From Candidatus Gastranaerophilales bacterium (GTDB lineage: Bacteria; Cyanobacteriota; Vampirovibrionia; Gastranaerophilales; Gastranaerophilaceae), in NCBI GenBank assembly GCA_944325095.1, contig CALUYV010000017.1:1-32000 (forward strand): a stretch of DNA of 32,000 nucleotides. Direction: 5' to 3'. Shown in pieces: positions 25,651 to 32,000 of the stretch; the first letter of the stretch is position 1, and each line of letters begins with the position of its first letter. The translations under genes and the position numbers were made by a program. The notes beneath the pieces were generated by a model. It saw nothing but the letters and a program-made list of their open reading frames with translations. It ran no database searches and had not been told where the DNA came from.

Positions 25651-25744
25651 GCTATCTCCACCAATCCAGTTAAGTTATTCACACATAACATTATATTTAA
25701 ACTTCTTTTTTAAGGTATCCGTCATTTAATGTATCTTTAATAAT

Positions 25745-25763
25745 TTTGATAACTATCATCAAA
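25745..25763. repeat. Inverted repeat in the leader of the pilus operon
   Basis: TTTGAT (25745-25750), seven bases, ATCAAA (25758-25763), with a second nested pair GATA-AC-TATC. It lies just downstream of the proposed promoter and could be an operator or an mRNA hairpin. Confidence 0.4.
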
Positions 25764-25782
25764 TCGCGGTCTATCATTATTC

Positions 25783-25811
25783 ATATTATAATATATTTTT
25801 CAATTAGTCAA
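25783..25811 (-). promoter_or_regulatory. Probable promoter of the pilus/secretion operon
   Basis: Minus strand TTGACT (25806-25811), 17-base spacer, TAATAT (25783-25788). The leader to the GTG would be about 125 bases. Overlapping AT-rich alternatives (for example TATAAT two bases away) make the exact -10 uncertain. Confidence 0.45.
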
Positions 25812-25976
25812 AAAAATACGAAACTTTAAAAATTTAAAGCAAAACTGGCAAAATATCAAACTATATTTGAAATACAGACACTTTACAATCTGTAATATTA
25901 CCCTTTTATATAAAAAATCAATCCTTATATTTAGATAACCTTACCGACAAAAACAAAAACCTAGAGCATGCAAAAA

Positions 25977-26456
25977 CTATCTGCGAATTGTAAGACGCTC
26001 CAAAAAGCGCACGAATCTGACTATTTTCTTTTCACTGTCAGCCGTCACCGAATCAACCAGTATTGTTCTGCAGCCGAGCCGTTTTCCGCATAAAATATCT
26101 GTCAAGGGTCTGTCGCCCACCAGAGCGCATTTATCCGGAGTTAAATTATGCTGCTTAATAAACTCCGAAATCTTTTTTGTATCGGGTTTTGCAGCACAAA
26201 ACAATGTAGGAAAATCAGAAACCGCCTTCACTTTTGAAATATACGAACTGTTCTTATTATTGGATACAACTGCAATAAAAAATTCTTTTCTGACCCTGCC
26301 AAGCCAATCCAGTACATTTTGAGAATAAACACCTGATTTTGATGCCATAAGAGTGCTGTCTAAATCAAATAATAATGCAATTACCCCGAGTGATTTTAAC
26401 TCCTCAAGATCAATATCCGACAGCCGTTTTAAATTATAATCAGGTTTAATAAACAT
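25977..26456 (-). CDS. YqeG-type HAD-superfamily phosphatase
   Basis: 159 residues, normal for the YqeG (HAD IIIA) family. Motif 1 DLDST (31-35) contains the nucleophile D31 and acid D33. Motif 2 is VVSNN (63-67), motif 3 is AAKPD (K90), and motif 4 is GDRPLTD (114-120). Family members are small-molecule phosphatases without a cap domain; some act on phosphatidylglycerol phosphate, so a lipid substrate is possible. It overlaps the end of the U32 gene by 11 bases and is probably translated with it. No terminator is obvious after it. Confidence 0.9.
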   Translation of the reverse strand: MFIKPDYNLKRLSDIDLEELKSLGVIALLFDLDSTLMASKSGVYSQNVLDWLGRVRKEFFIAVVSNNKNSSYISKVKAVSDFPTLFCAAKPDTKKISEFIKQHNLTPDKCALVGDRPLTDILCGKRLGCRTILVDSVTADSEKKIVRFVRFLERLTIRR

Positions 26457-27720
26457 ATTCTTTCACTCCGGTTGTTCTTGCAAGTGCAACTTCATAATCT
26501 TCCGGCTCTCTGTCAAGTTTCAAATAAACTTTAGCATTTGTATTTGCAACCTCAAGATTCTGCCCTTTTTCATCCAGTATCTCAATAACTTTTGAAGTAA
26601 ACTGTTCTGACGGAGTGATAATTTCAACTTCATCATTCAGAAGCACTTTATTCTTTATCGTAACAAAATAAAGATTATCCGTTCTGTCAGAAGAGTAATC
26701 AACTTCCGAATATACTTTTTTATCATGAAATTCAAATAAGAAATCCGCACCGGCAAGCCCTTTTGATATATCATAACTGTAACTGTCTGACGGGTTTTCT
26801 CCAAGTGCAAATCCTGTTGTATAACCTCTGTTGCCGACTTTTTTAAGTTCCGTAAAATATTTTTCCATGTCAATTTCAGGATTAGATAATACAGCATCAA
26901 TTGCTGCTCTGTAGGTTTTTGCAACAGCAGAAACATAATAAAGGCTCTTCGTCCTTCCCTCAACCTTGAAAGAATCAACGCCGGCAGCCATCATTTCTTT
27001 TAAATGTTTTACAAGACATAAATCTTTCGGGCTGAGAATATGCGAACCGCGTTCGTCCTGATTTATTTCGTAATATTCTCCCGGACGGGTGCTCTCAACC
27101 AGTTTGTAACTCCAGCGGCAAGGCTGTGAACAATTGCCGGAATTTGCTTTTCGCTCTCCGTTTGTAAAATAGTCGCTTAACAAACATCTGCCAGAAAAGG
27201 ATACACATTGAGAACCGTGAACAAAACATTCAATCTCCATATCAGGCACTTGATTTTTTATCTCCGCAATCTCCGGAATCGAAAGTTCTCTTGCCAGAAC
27301 AACCCTTTTGGCACCCATATCCTGCCAGAATTTTACACACTCATAATTTAAAATATTTGTCTGTGTACTTATATGAAGTTCAACTTCCGGCATATATTTT
27401 TTAAGCAGGCGCAAAATACCAAAATCACTCACAAGCACGGCATCCGGATTTGCATCTTTTATTATATCCATACACTCTTCCAGATGTTTTATATCCGAAT
27501 TGAAAGCAAATATATTCAATGTTAAATATGCTTTTGCACCGAGCAAATGAGCCAGATCCACTGCACTTTTCAAATTCTCAAGAGTAATAATTTCACCCTT
27601 GCGCATAGCACGCAGGCTGAAATCCACGACTCCCAAATATACAGCATCCGCACCGTATTTTACAGCATATTTTAACTTTTCCAAATTGCCCGCAGGCAAT
27701 AATAATTCCACTTTCCGCAT
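26446..27720 (-). CDS. U32 peptidase-family protein, TrhP/YrrO-like tRNA or rRNA hydroxylation factor
   Basis: 424 residues, typical length. The N-terminal TIM-barrel-like domain starts with ELLLPAGNLEKLKYAV and contains HISTQTN and FVHGSQC. Conserved Cys lie at 172, 179, 197, 201 and 235 in the family pattern SGRC...GNCSQPCRW...KDLC. After SFKVEGRTKS comes a C-terminal beta domain (about 325-424). Most members once called collagenases are now linked to prephenate-dependent hydroxylation of RNA bases; TrhP modifies tRNA wobble uridine and RlhA 23S rRNA. This one looks nearer to TrhP. Prephenate would come from AroH in this window. No Shine-Dalgarno sequence; see the promoter and palindrome upstream. 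Confidence 0.88.
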   Translation of the reverse strand: MRKVELLLPAGNLEKLKYAVKYGADAVYLGVVDFSLRAMRKGEIITLENLKSAVDLAHLLGAKAYLTLNIFAFNSDIKHLEECMDIIKDANPDAVLVSDFGILRLLKKYMPEVELHISTQTNILNYECVKFWQDMGAKRVVLARELSIPEIAEIKNQVPDMEIECFVHGSQCVSFSGRCLLSDYFTNGERKANSGNCSQPCRWSYKLVESTRPGEYYEINQDERGSHILSPKDLCLVKHLKEMMAAGVDSFKVEGRTKSLYYVSAVAKTYRAAIDAVLSNPEIDMEKYFTELKKVGNRGYTTGFALGENPSDSYSYDISKGLAGADFLFEFHDKKVYSEVDYSSDRTDNLYFVTIKNKVLLNDEVEIITPSEQFTSKVIEILDEKGQNLEVANTNAKVYLKLDREPEDYEVALARTTGVKEYVY

Positions 27721-27726
27721 ACACCG

Positions 27727-27755
27727 ATAATAAAATAAAGTTGATTAATAATCAA
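27727..27755 (-). promoter_or_regulatory. Promoter of the U32-yqeG operon, directly at the start codon
   Basis: Minus strand TTGATT (27750-27755), 17-base spacer, TATTAT (27727-27732), only six bases before the ATG at 27720. A leaderless mRNA is predicted. Confidence 0.55.
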
Positions 27756-27756
27756 C
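27740..27756. promoter_or_regulatory. Perfect 17-base palindrome over the -35, probable operator
   Basis: GTTGATTA, one central base, TAATCAAC. It covers the -35 of the U32 gene and lies upstream of the divergent 44-residue peptide gene, so one regulator could control both. The regulator is not identified. Confidence 0.5.
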
Positions 27757-27836
27757 CAAATAGGTGATGTTTGTTTTTAGTAAATATGGAAAATAGAATA
27801 TATACAAAAACGAGAGTTTATTTTTTGGAGAAAAAC

Positions 27837-27971
27837 ATGCAGACACTCAACAATGCAACCAGTACTATTAAAGAAATATGGTCATACCAGCACCCCGTAA
27901 TGCATACATGGTTTTTATTCAGTGCAATATCATTATGCGGCATGTTTACATTACTGTTTTTTCTGGGTTAA
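27837..27971 (+). CDS. 44-residue single-span membrane peptide
   Basis: The start at 27837 is set by GGAG six bases upstream; a longer frame from 27771 lacks a well-placed site. Residues 1-22 are soluble, with Thr, Asn and His. Residues 23-43 form one strongly hydrophobic helix (TWFLFSAISLCGMFTLLFFLG) that ends the protein. I know no family. It stands alone between the U32 operon and the MATE gene, with a terminator 45 bases after its stop. Small tail-anchored proteins often tune a larger membrane protein, but nothing here shows which. Confidence 0.6.
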   Translation: MQTLNNATSTIKEIWSYQHPVMHTWFLFSAISLCGMFTLLFFLG

Positions 27972-28015
27972 TTAGAAAGAGATAAGTCTTATAACAACTT
28001 ATACCCCTATAAAAA

Positions 28016-28039
28016 CAAGGGTTAAATTTTTGACCCTTG
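28016..28039. terminator. Two-way terminator between the 44-residue gene and the MATE gene
   Basis: CAAGGGT and ACCCTTG with a 10-base loop, followed by CTTTTATTT on the plus strand and by TTTTTAT on the minus strand. It serves both converging genes. Confidence 0.75.
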
Positions 28040-28059
28040 CTTTTATTTCGCAAATACCG

Positions 28060-29382
28060 TTATGCCTTTATTGTTTTATAGGTATTATCGTAATATTTTT
28101 TCAGTTTATATATCATAATAGAGCATAGCAGAATCGCTGAAAGACACAGCCCTATCCAGAAACCGATAAGTTTTAAATTATATACAAGCCCAAGAATACA
28201 TCCGACAGGAACAGATACACACCAGTATGCGATAAAGTTTGCCAGAAGCACAATATCGGTTTGCTTAACACCTTTACATATTCCTGAAAGAGATATCTGA
28301 AGCCCGTCAAATACCTGAAAAATACCGACAACAAGCATTACAGGAACAACAATATTGTAAATTGCCCCGTCAACAGTAAAGACCCCGACAATCAAACGAG
28401 GGAATGAAAGGAAAATTATTGCACTGCACATCATAAAACAAACAGATAAAGAAGTTCCAGTAAGTGCATATTTTTTCAATTCTTCAACATCGCCGGCACC
28501 GTTTGCAAACCCTACTTTTATAGCAATTGCATTTGAAATGGCAAACGGAACCATAAATGAAATTGTCGTAAGCGAACATACAAGATTCTGTGCTGCCGCA
28601 TAAACACCGGATACTCTGCCCATCAAAATTGCAATACAATTAAATGCAACAAACTCAATAAATACGGCAAGAGATATCGGCATTCCTATTTTGAGCAAAT
28701 TATGATAATAACCTTTTTCATGGTAATTATTAAACCGCATATTCATAAAACAATATGCCAGAAGAACAAATCCCATAAAATACCTTACAAGCAGACTTGC
28801 AATTGCAAGCCCCGCAGCCCCGAGTTCAGGAATTATCCCCCAGCCGTTGACAAAAATTATATTTAACACAACATTCAAAAATACGCAAAATAAAGTTACA
28901 ATATTCGGAAACATTACAATTTCAAAAGTTTGCAAAAACTCTTTTAAGCATGCATGTAAATATGCACCGAATGTACTGAATGCCGAAATTAACATGTATT
29001 CTTGAATAGGTTTTAAAAGTTTAGGTTCAAACCCGAGTTTTGGAATAAAAGGAATAGCAGCAAGTATCAGAACCGATGTAATAAGAGCAAGTATCATAGA
29101 AAATCTGATTGAAGGATAAAAATATTTTTTTACAGTTTTACCTGCCCCGCGTAAATTGGATAAATACGGAGAAATACTCGAAATCAATCCGATACCGAAT
29201 GTAAAAATACAATTCAAAATTGCCGTTGCAATACTCACGGCGGCAAAAGTATCCGTAGAATGGCGGCCCGCAATAATGACATCACCGACACCGATTAATA
29301 TAAAACCTATATTACCTAAAATTATTGGGGCTGCAATCTTTAATAATTCTCTAATATAATAACTTATTCCATGTTTTGGCAT
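28060..29382 (-). CDS. MATE-family multidrug/toxin exporter
   Basis: 440 residues with twelve hydrophobic helices in two similar halves of six. The N-terminal start (IAAPIILGNIGFILIGVGDVIIAGRH) matches the MATE pattern for helices 1 and 2, including the Asp after IGVGD. MatE transporters export cationic drugs or metabolites in exchange for protons or sodium. The gene is alone, with its own extended -10 box six bases before the ATG and no ribosome-binding site. The closest known group could be NorM or DinF-like; sequence reading alone does not decide this. Confidence 0.93.
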   Translation of the reverse strand: MPKHGISYYIRELLKIAAPIILGNIGFILIGVGDVIIAGRHSTDTFAAVSIATAILNCIFTFGIGLISSISPYLSNLRGAGKTVKKYFYPSIRFSMILALITSVLILAAIPFIPKLGFEPKLLKPIQEYMLISAFSTFGAYLHACLKEFLQTFEIVMFPNIVTLFCVFLNVVLNIIFVNGWGIIPELGAAGLAIASLLVRYFMGFVLLAYCFMNMRFNNYHEKGYYHNLLKIGMPISLAVFIEFVAFNCIAILMGRVSGVYAAAQNLVCSLTTISFMVPFAISNAIAIKVGFANGAGDVEELKKYALTGTSLSVCFMMCSAIIFLSFPRLIVGVFTVDGAIYNIVVPVMLVVGIFQVFDGLQISLSGICKGVKQTDIVLLANFIAYWCVSVPVGCILGLVYNLKLIGFWIGLCLSAILLCSIMIYKLKKYYDNTYKTIKA

Positions 29383-29388
29383 AATTTC

Positions 29389-29397
29389 ATAATAACA
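29389..29397 (-). promoter_or_regulatory. Extended -10 of the MATE gene
   Basis: Minus strand TG (29396-29397), one base, TATTAT (29389-29394), six bases before the ATG at 29382. No -35 and no Shine-Dalgarno sequence are visible. Confidence 0.45.
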
Positions 29398-29434
29398 CAG
29401 AAATAAATTTTATATTCCACATAAAAACAGAGAT

Positions 29435-29929
29435 TTAATTTTGTGATTTAGAAGATAAAGCACTTAAAGCAGACCCGATAAGAAAACCTATACCGATACC
29501 CCAGCCGAAATTTGTCCATCTTATCCGTTTAAAAGCATCTGATGCAATATTATCCATCATTGCTTCGGATTTTTTATATGATTGAAAATTATCCTCAAAT
29601 GTTTTCTTCAAATTTTGCACCACATCACTGTCGGTAATTGATTTTCTTAATTCCTGACAACGTTTGCTGATTTCATCTATATTTTCAGCAATTCCTTCTT
29701 CTTTCAAAAACATCTTATTAGAAGTGCTCAGATTGTTCTTGACAATCTGCCCTGCAGATTCAGTAAATCTGTCAATTTTATCTTCTGTCAATTCCTTTTT
29801 TATACAGAAGGCATTTCTGACAAATCTGTCTTTTGTAACCGGAAGAAAATATGCTCCCATACCTGCTGTGCCAAGCATAACACCGGCACCAATATTCCTT
29901 GATTTATCAGACACTGCATTCATTGACAT
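29435..29929 (-). CDS. Unknown protein with hydrophobic ends and a coiled middle
   Basis: 164 residues; the start is supported by GGAG seven bases upstream. Residues 13-31 (IGAGVMLGTAGMGAYFLPV) and 141-158 (GWGIGIGFLIGSALSAL) are Gly/Ala-rich hydrophobic segments that may cross the membrane. Between them a charged helical region (45-135) has Lys, Glu and Asn and no catalytic motif I can name. I do not recognise the family. It is between the MATE gene and rpmI-rplT and shares no overlap with either, so it is probably a separate unit. Confidence 0.7.
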   Translation of the reverse strand: MSMNAVSDKSRNIGAGVMLGTAGMGAYFLPVTKDRFVRNAFCIKKELTEDKIDRFTESAGQIVKNNLSTSNKMFLKEEGIAENIDEISKRCQELRKSITDSDVVQNLKKTFEDNFQSYKKSEAMMDNIASDAFKRIRWTNFGWGIGIGFLIGSALSALSSKSQN

Positions 29930-30019
29930 AACTTCACTCCTTAGAACTATTCGTATTATAAGAAATATAAAACCGCTGAAAATTAAAATTTGCTACCTGA
30001 TAAAAATTTTTATAAAAAC

Positions 30020-30048
30020 AAAAAGACCTGAAAAATTCAGATCTTTTT
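30020..30048 (-). terminator. Terminator of rpmI-rplT
   Basis: AAAAAGA with TCTTTTT and CTGAA with TTCAG around an AAA loop, one mismatch; on the minus strand it is followed by GTTTTTAT. It lies 27 bases after the rplT stop. Confidence 0.75.
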
Positions 30049-30075
30049 GTTCAGATTTTCGATAATATTAACGAA

Positions 30076-30420
30076 CTATTTTGAAATAGTCTGGAAAATT
30101 ACATCGAATGCTTCAGGATCTTTAACCGCCATATCAGCAAGCATTTTTCTGTTAACAACAATATTTGCTTTTTTGCAAGCGTTAACAAATCTTGAATAAC
30201 TCATACCGCGGGATCTTACAGCCGCATTAATTCTAACAATCCATAATCTTCTCATATTACGTTTTGTAGTGCGTCTGTCCCTGTAAGCGTATTTTAAAGC
30301 TTTCATAACAGCAATGTTAGCAACTTTAAAAATTCTGCTTCTTGCACCGATAAAACCTTTAGCAAGTTTTAATATTTTTTTGTGCCTTTTAACACCGGCA
30401 CTGCCACGTCTTATTCTCAT
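30076..30420 (-). CDS. rplT: 50S ribosomal protein L20
   Basis: 114 residues, close to the usual length of 115-120. The N-terminal basic extension ([22 protein letters not shown] is the family start), the long helix with [21 protein letters not shown], and the C-terminal globular part are all present. It binds 23S rRNA early in assembly of the large subunit and in many bacteria represses its own operon. It is 11 bases after rpmI. Confidence 0.98.
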   Translation of the reverse strand: MRIRRGSAGVKRHKKILKLAKGFIGARSRIFKVANIAVMKALKYAYRDRRTTKRNMRRLWIVRINAAVRSRGMSYSRFVNACKKANIVVNRKMLADMAVKDPEAFDVIFQTISK

Positions 30421-30431
30421 TTTCTATGCTC

Positions 30432-30641
30432 CTATCTTGAATACTTCTTGTATGGTAACTCTTTAGATACCAGTGCTGTATGTGATTCCGAAACCTCTAC
30501 CATCTTGAAAATTCTACGTTTTCTTGATGAAGATTTGTGCTGGAGCAAGTGGCCGATACCAGCTTGTCTTTTCATAATTTTGCCAGTTGCTGAAACTTTG
30601 TAACGTTTTGCAGCTGATCTGTGTGTTTTTAATTTTGGCAT
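30432..30641 (-). CDS. rpmI: 50S ribosomal protein L35
   Basis: 69 residues from the ATG at 30641 (MPKLKTHRSAAKRYKVS). The longer frame from 30746 is only leader; a GGAG at the proper distance before 30641 fixes the start. The sequence is typical: GKIMKRQAGIGHLL, SSSRKRR and a C-terminal YKKYSR. infC, which normally comes before rpmI, is not here; folC lies upstream instead, so the pair has its own promoter. Confidence 0.98.
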   Translation of the reverse strand: MPKLKTHRSAAKRYKVSATGKIMKRQAGIGHLLQHKSSSRKRRIFKMVEVSESHTALVSKELPYKKYSR

Positions 30642-30717
30642 TTTCTTCTCCTTTTTGTTTAAAGTAGTAACTAAAAAATTACAGGCATACCAAAGCCCAT
30701 AACTTTCGGCTGAAAAT

Positions 30718-30746
30718 ATTATACTTTTGTAAATTTTATTTTGCAA
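30718..30746 (-). promoter_or_regulatory. Promoter of rpmI-rplT
   Basis: Minus strand TTGCAA (30741-30746), 17-base spacer, consensus TATAAT (30718-30723). The leader is about 70 bases and contains AGCC and GGCT arms (about 30693-30711) that could form a hairpin, possibly a binding site for L20. Confidence 0.7.
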
Positions 30747-30771
30747 GCAATACGGTAAATTTTTGTAAAGA

Positions 30772-31962
30772 TTAACTCAAAATATCCAGATTAAACCGCC
30801 GTGCAATATCCGCAATCATATACAAAGAACCGCATATAATATTTAATCTGCCGTCATTAAAATCCGGTTTTGTATCAGGGGTTAATTCTTTTGCCTTAAC
30901 AGGAGAAACCTCCTGCAGCTGCTCAAATGTGCAGGAATTTTTATGATTAAAATGATAAAAATAAACTTCAACATCCTGATTGCTATACGAAGAAAACAAA
31001 ATATTAAGCATTTTCGGATAATCTTTATTGTTCAGGCATCCGAAAATAAATCTTTTTTTCGCATTCGGATAACACATTTCAAGACTTTGAACCAGTGCGG
31101 CAATCCCGTTTGGATTATGCGCCCCGTCAACAACCGTATTTTTTTCTGCAATATATTGAAATCTGCAAGGATGTTTAACATTACGTAAACCTTTATCAAT
31201 AATATCAGGTGAAATATCAGGGAAAACGGTTTCAATAACAGCAAGAGCAAGCGCAAGATTTTCCTGCTGGAACACACCTTTCAAACAAAGACTGTCTGTA
31301 TTTGCAAACGGAAGAATAACCATAAGCATAGCACCGATACTGTCTGCAGCATCTTTATAAACTTCAAGACCTTCAAAGACAATACAAGGACAGCCTGATT
31401 TCATAATCCCGGCTTTTTCAAAAGCAATTTCGCTTATAGTTTTGCCGAGCCGCTCCGTATGATCTAAATCCACATGAGTAATAACTGAACACAGATGGGA
31501 TTTAATAACATTTGTTGCATCAAACCGCCCGCCAAGACCTGTTTCAAGAATTGCGATATCAACATTGTTATCCGCAAAATACTTAAACATAACGGCGGTC
31601 AAAATTTCAAATTCCGTAAGATCAATGTTATGTTTTTCGGAAAGATTGACAATATCAAAAACATACCGTGTAAAATCATCATCCGAAATATCATTCCCGC
31701 AAATTTTTATACGCTCGTTGTACTTAAAAATATGCGGGCTGGTAAAAAGACCGGTTTTAATTCCTGCAGCAGAAAGAATAGAAGATAAAATAGCACAAAC
31801 GGAACCTTTTCCGTTGGTACCGGCAACATGAATACACTTCAGACTATCCTGCGGATTTCCGAGAAGATCAAGTATTTTGGAAATTCTCTCAAGCCCGAGC
31901 GAAATTCTGAATTTTCCTGCCGATGTTAGTAAATTAAGTGCATCATTGTAAGACTTTTCCAT
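30772..31962 (-). CDS. folC: Folylpolyglutamate synthase / dihydrofolate synthase
   Basis: 396 residues, slightly short for the family (about 420). It adds Glu to dihydropteroate or folates with ATP. The P-loop AGTNGKGS (47-54), the FTSPHIFKYNERI region, TGLGGRFDATN, HVDLDHTERLG, and FQQENLALALAV motifs are all there, followed by DGAHNPNG. GAGGG lies seven bases before the ATG at 31962. A TATAAT-like box is at 31985-31990, but its -35 is outside the window. It does not overlap rpmI and probably ends before its promoter. Confidence 0.96.
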   Translation of the reverse strand: MEKSYNDALNLLTSAGKFRISLGLERISKILDLLGNPQDSLKCIHVAGTNGKGSVCAILSSILSAAGIKTGLFTSPHIFKYNERIKICGNDISDDDFTRYVFDIVNLSEKHNIDLTEFEILTAVMFKYFADNNVDIAILETGLGGRFDATNVIKSHLCSVITHVDLDHTERLGKTISEIAFEKAGIMKSGCPCIVFEGLEVYKDAADSIGAMLMVILPFANTDSLCLKGVFQQENLALALAVIETVFPDISPDIIDKGLRNVKHPCRFQYIAEKNTVVDGAHNPNGIAALVQSLEMCYPNAKKRFIFGCLNNKDYPKMLNILFSSYSNQDVEVYFYHFNHKNSCTFEQLQEVSPVKAKELTPDTKPDFNDGRLNIICGSLYMIADIARRFNLDILS

Positions 31963-32000
31963 AACAAAACCCTCTTTTAATTTTATTATATTTTAAACAA

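Larger units (their letters stand above)
25651..25976. other. Gene-free stretch carrying the promoter region of the pilus operon
   Basis: 326 bases between the pilus operon and the upstream HAD gene, very AT-rich. It holds one probable promoter and one inverted repeat, reported separately. The rest, about 25815-25976, shows no gene, RNA or clear terminator. Confidence 0.6.

Noticed and set aside
30642..30746. N-terminal extension of L35 in the open frame
   Set aside because: The extension lies between a consensus promoter and a strong GGAG site and does not match L35, which always begins MPK; it is leader.
1..32000. tRNA, rRNA, CRISPR array, insertion sequence or prophage
   Set aside because: No cloverleaf-like sequence, direct-repeat array, transposase or phage gene was found in the intergenic regions or frames I read.

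Overview
The window is AT-rich, almost fully coding and has diderm features: a TolC-type outer-membrane channel with its RND pump, and a secretin. It also carries genes typical of cyanobacteria in the wide sense. These are a clear Ycf46 AAA+ ATPase, followed by a protein with a Ycf35 (DUF1257)-like tail and a DUF2997 protein. No photosynthesis gene is visible. My best reading, inferred from recalled families and not from a search, is a non-photosynthetic relative of Cyanobacteria (Vampirovibrionia/Melainabacteria, Gastranaerophilales-like, host- or gut-associated). No rRNA, tRNA, insertion sequence, prophage or CRISPR array was seen.

Layout. 1-5883 (minus): a tripartite drug-efflux operon (adaptor, RND pump, TolC-like channel) whose genes overlap by one base. 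6067-6537 (minus): a small protein of unknown function. 6716-7198 (plus): a MarR regulator. A GTAG-N6-CTAC inverted repeat lies in front of both the regulator and the efflux operon. 7220-9134 (minus): aroA-rnhB. 9210-13875 (plus): a compact cluster of a membrane-anchored ComEA-type helix-hairpin-helix protein, an NrdG-like radical SAM protein, Ycf46, a duplicated Ycf35-like protein and DUF2997. This cluster is the most interesting part of the window. 13939-15760 (plus): def-fmt-aroH. 15761-16161: a gene-free stretch with hairpins and a possible minus-strand small RNA.

16162-17934 (minus): a large TPR protein. 18012-18470 (minus): a small protein with EF-hand-like acidic loops. 18669-19493 (minus): an SDR oxidoreductase. 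19563-25650 (minus): a type IV pilus / type II secretion operon (PilP/GspC-like protein, secretin, PilB/GspE ATPase, PilC/GspF platform protein). 25977-27720 (minus): a U32 peptidase-family gene overlapping a YqeG-type phosphatase. 27837-27971 (plus): a 44-residue membrane peptide. 28060-29382 (minus): a MATE exporter. 29435-29929 (minus): an unknown membrane protein. 30076-30641 (minus): rpmI-rplT. 30772-31962 (minus): folC.

Two themes recur. Five genes (aroA, the helix-hairpin-helix gene, the TPR gene, the U32 gene and the MATE gene) have a -10-like hexamer 6-9 bases before the ATG and no Shine-Dalgarno sequence, which suggests leaderless or near-leaderless transcripts. Inverted repeats also sit in several promoters and probably mark operators. 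Together the genes cover envelope transport, pilus or secretion assembly, translation (def, fmt, rpmI, rplT), aromatic and folate metabolism (aroA, aroH, folC), and one cluster of unknown function built around Ycf46.
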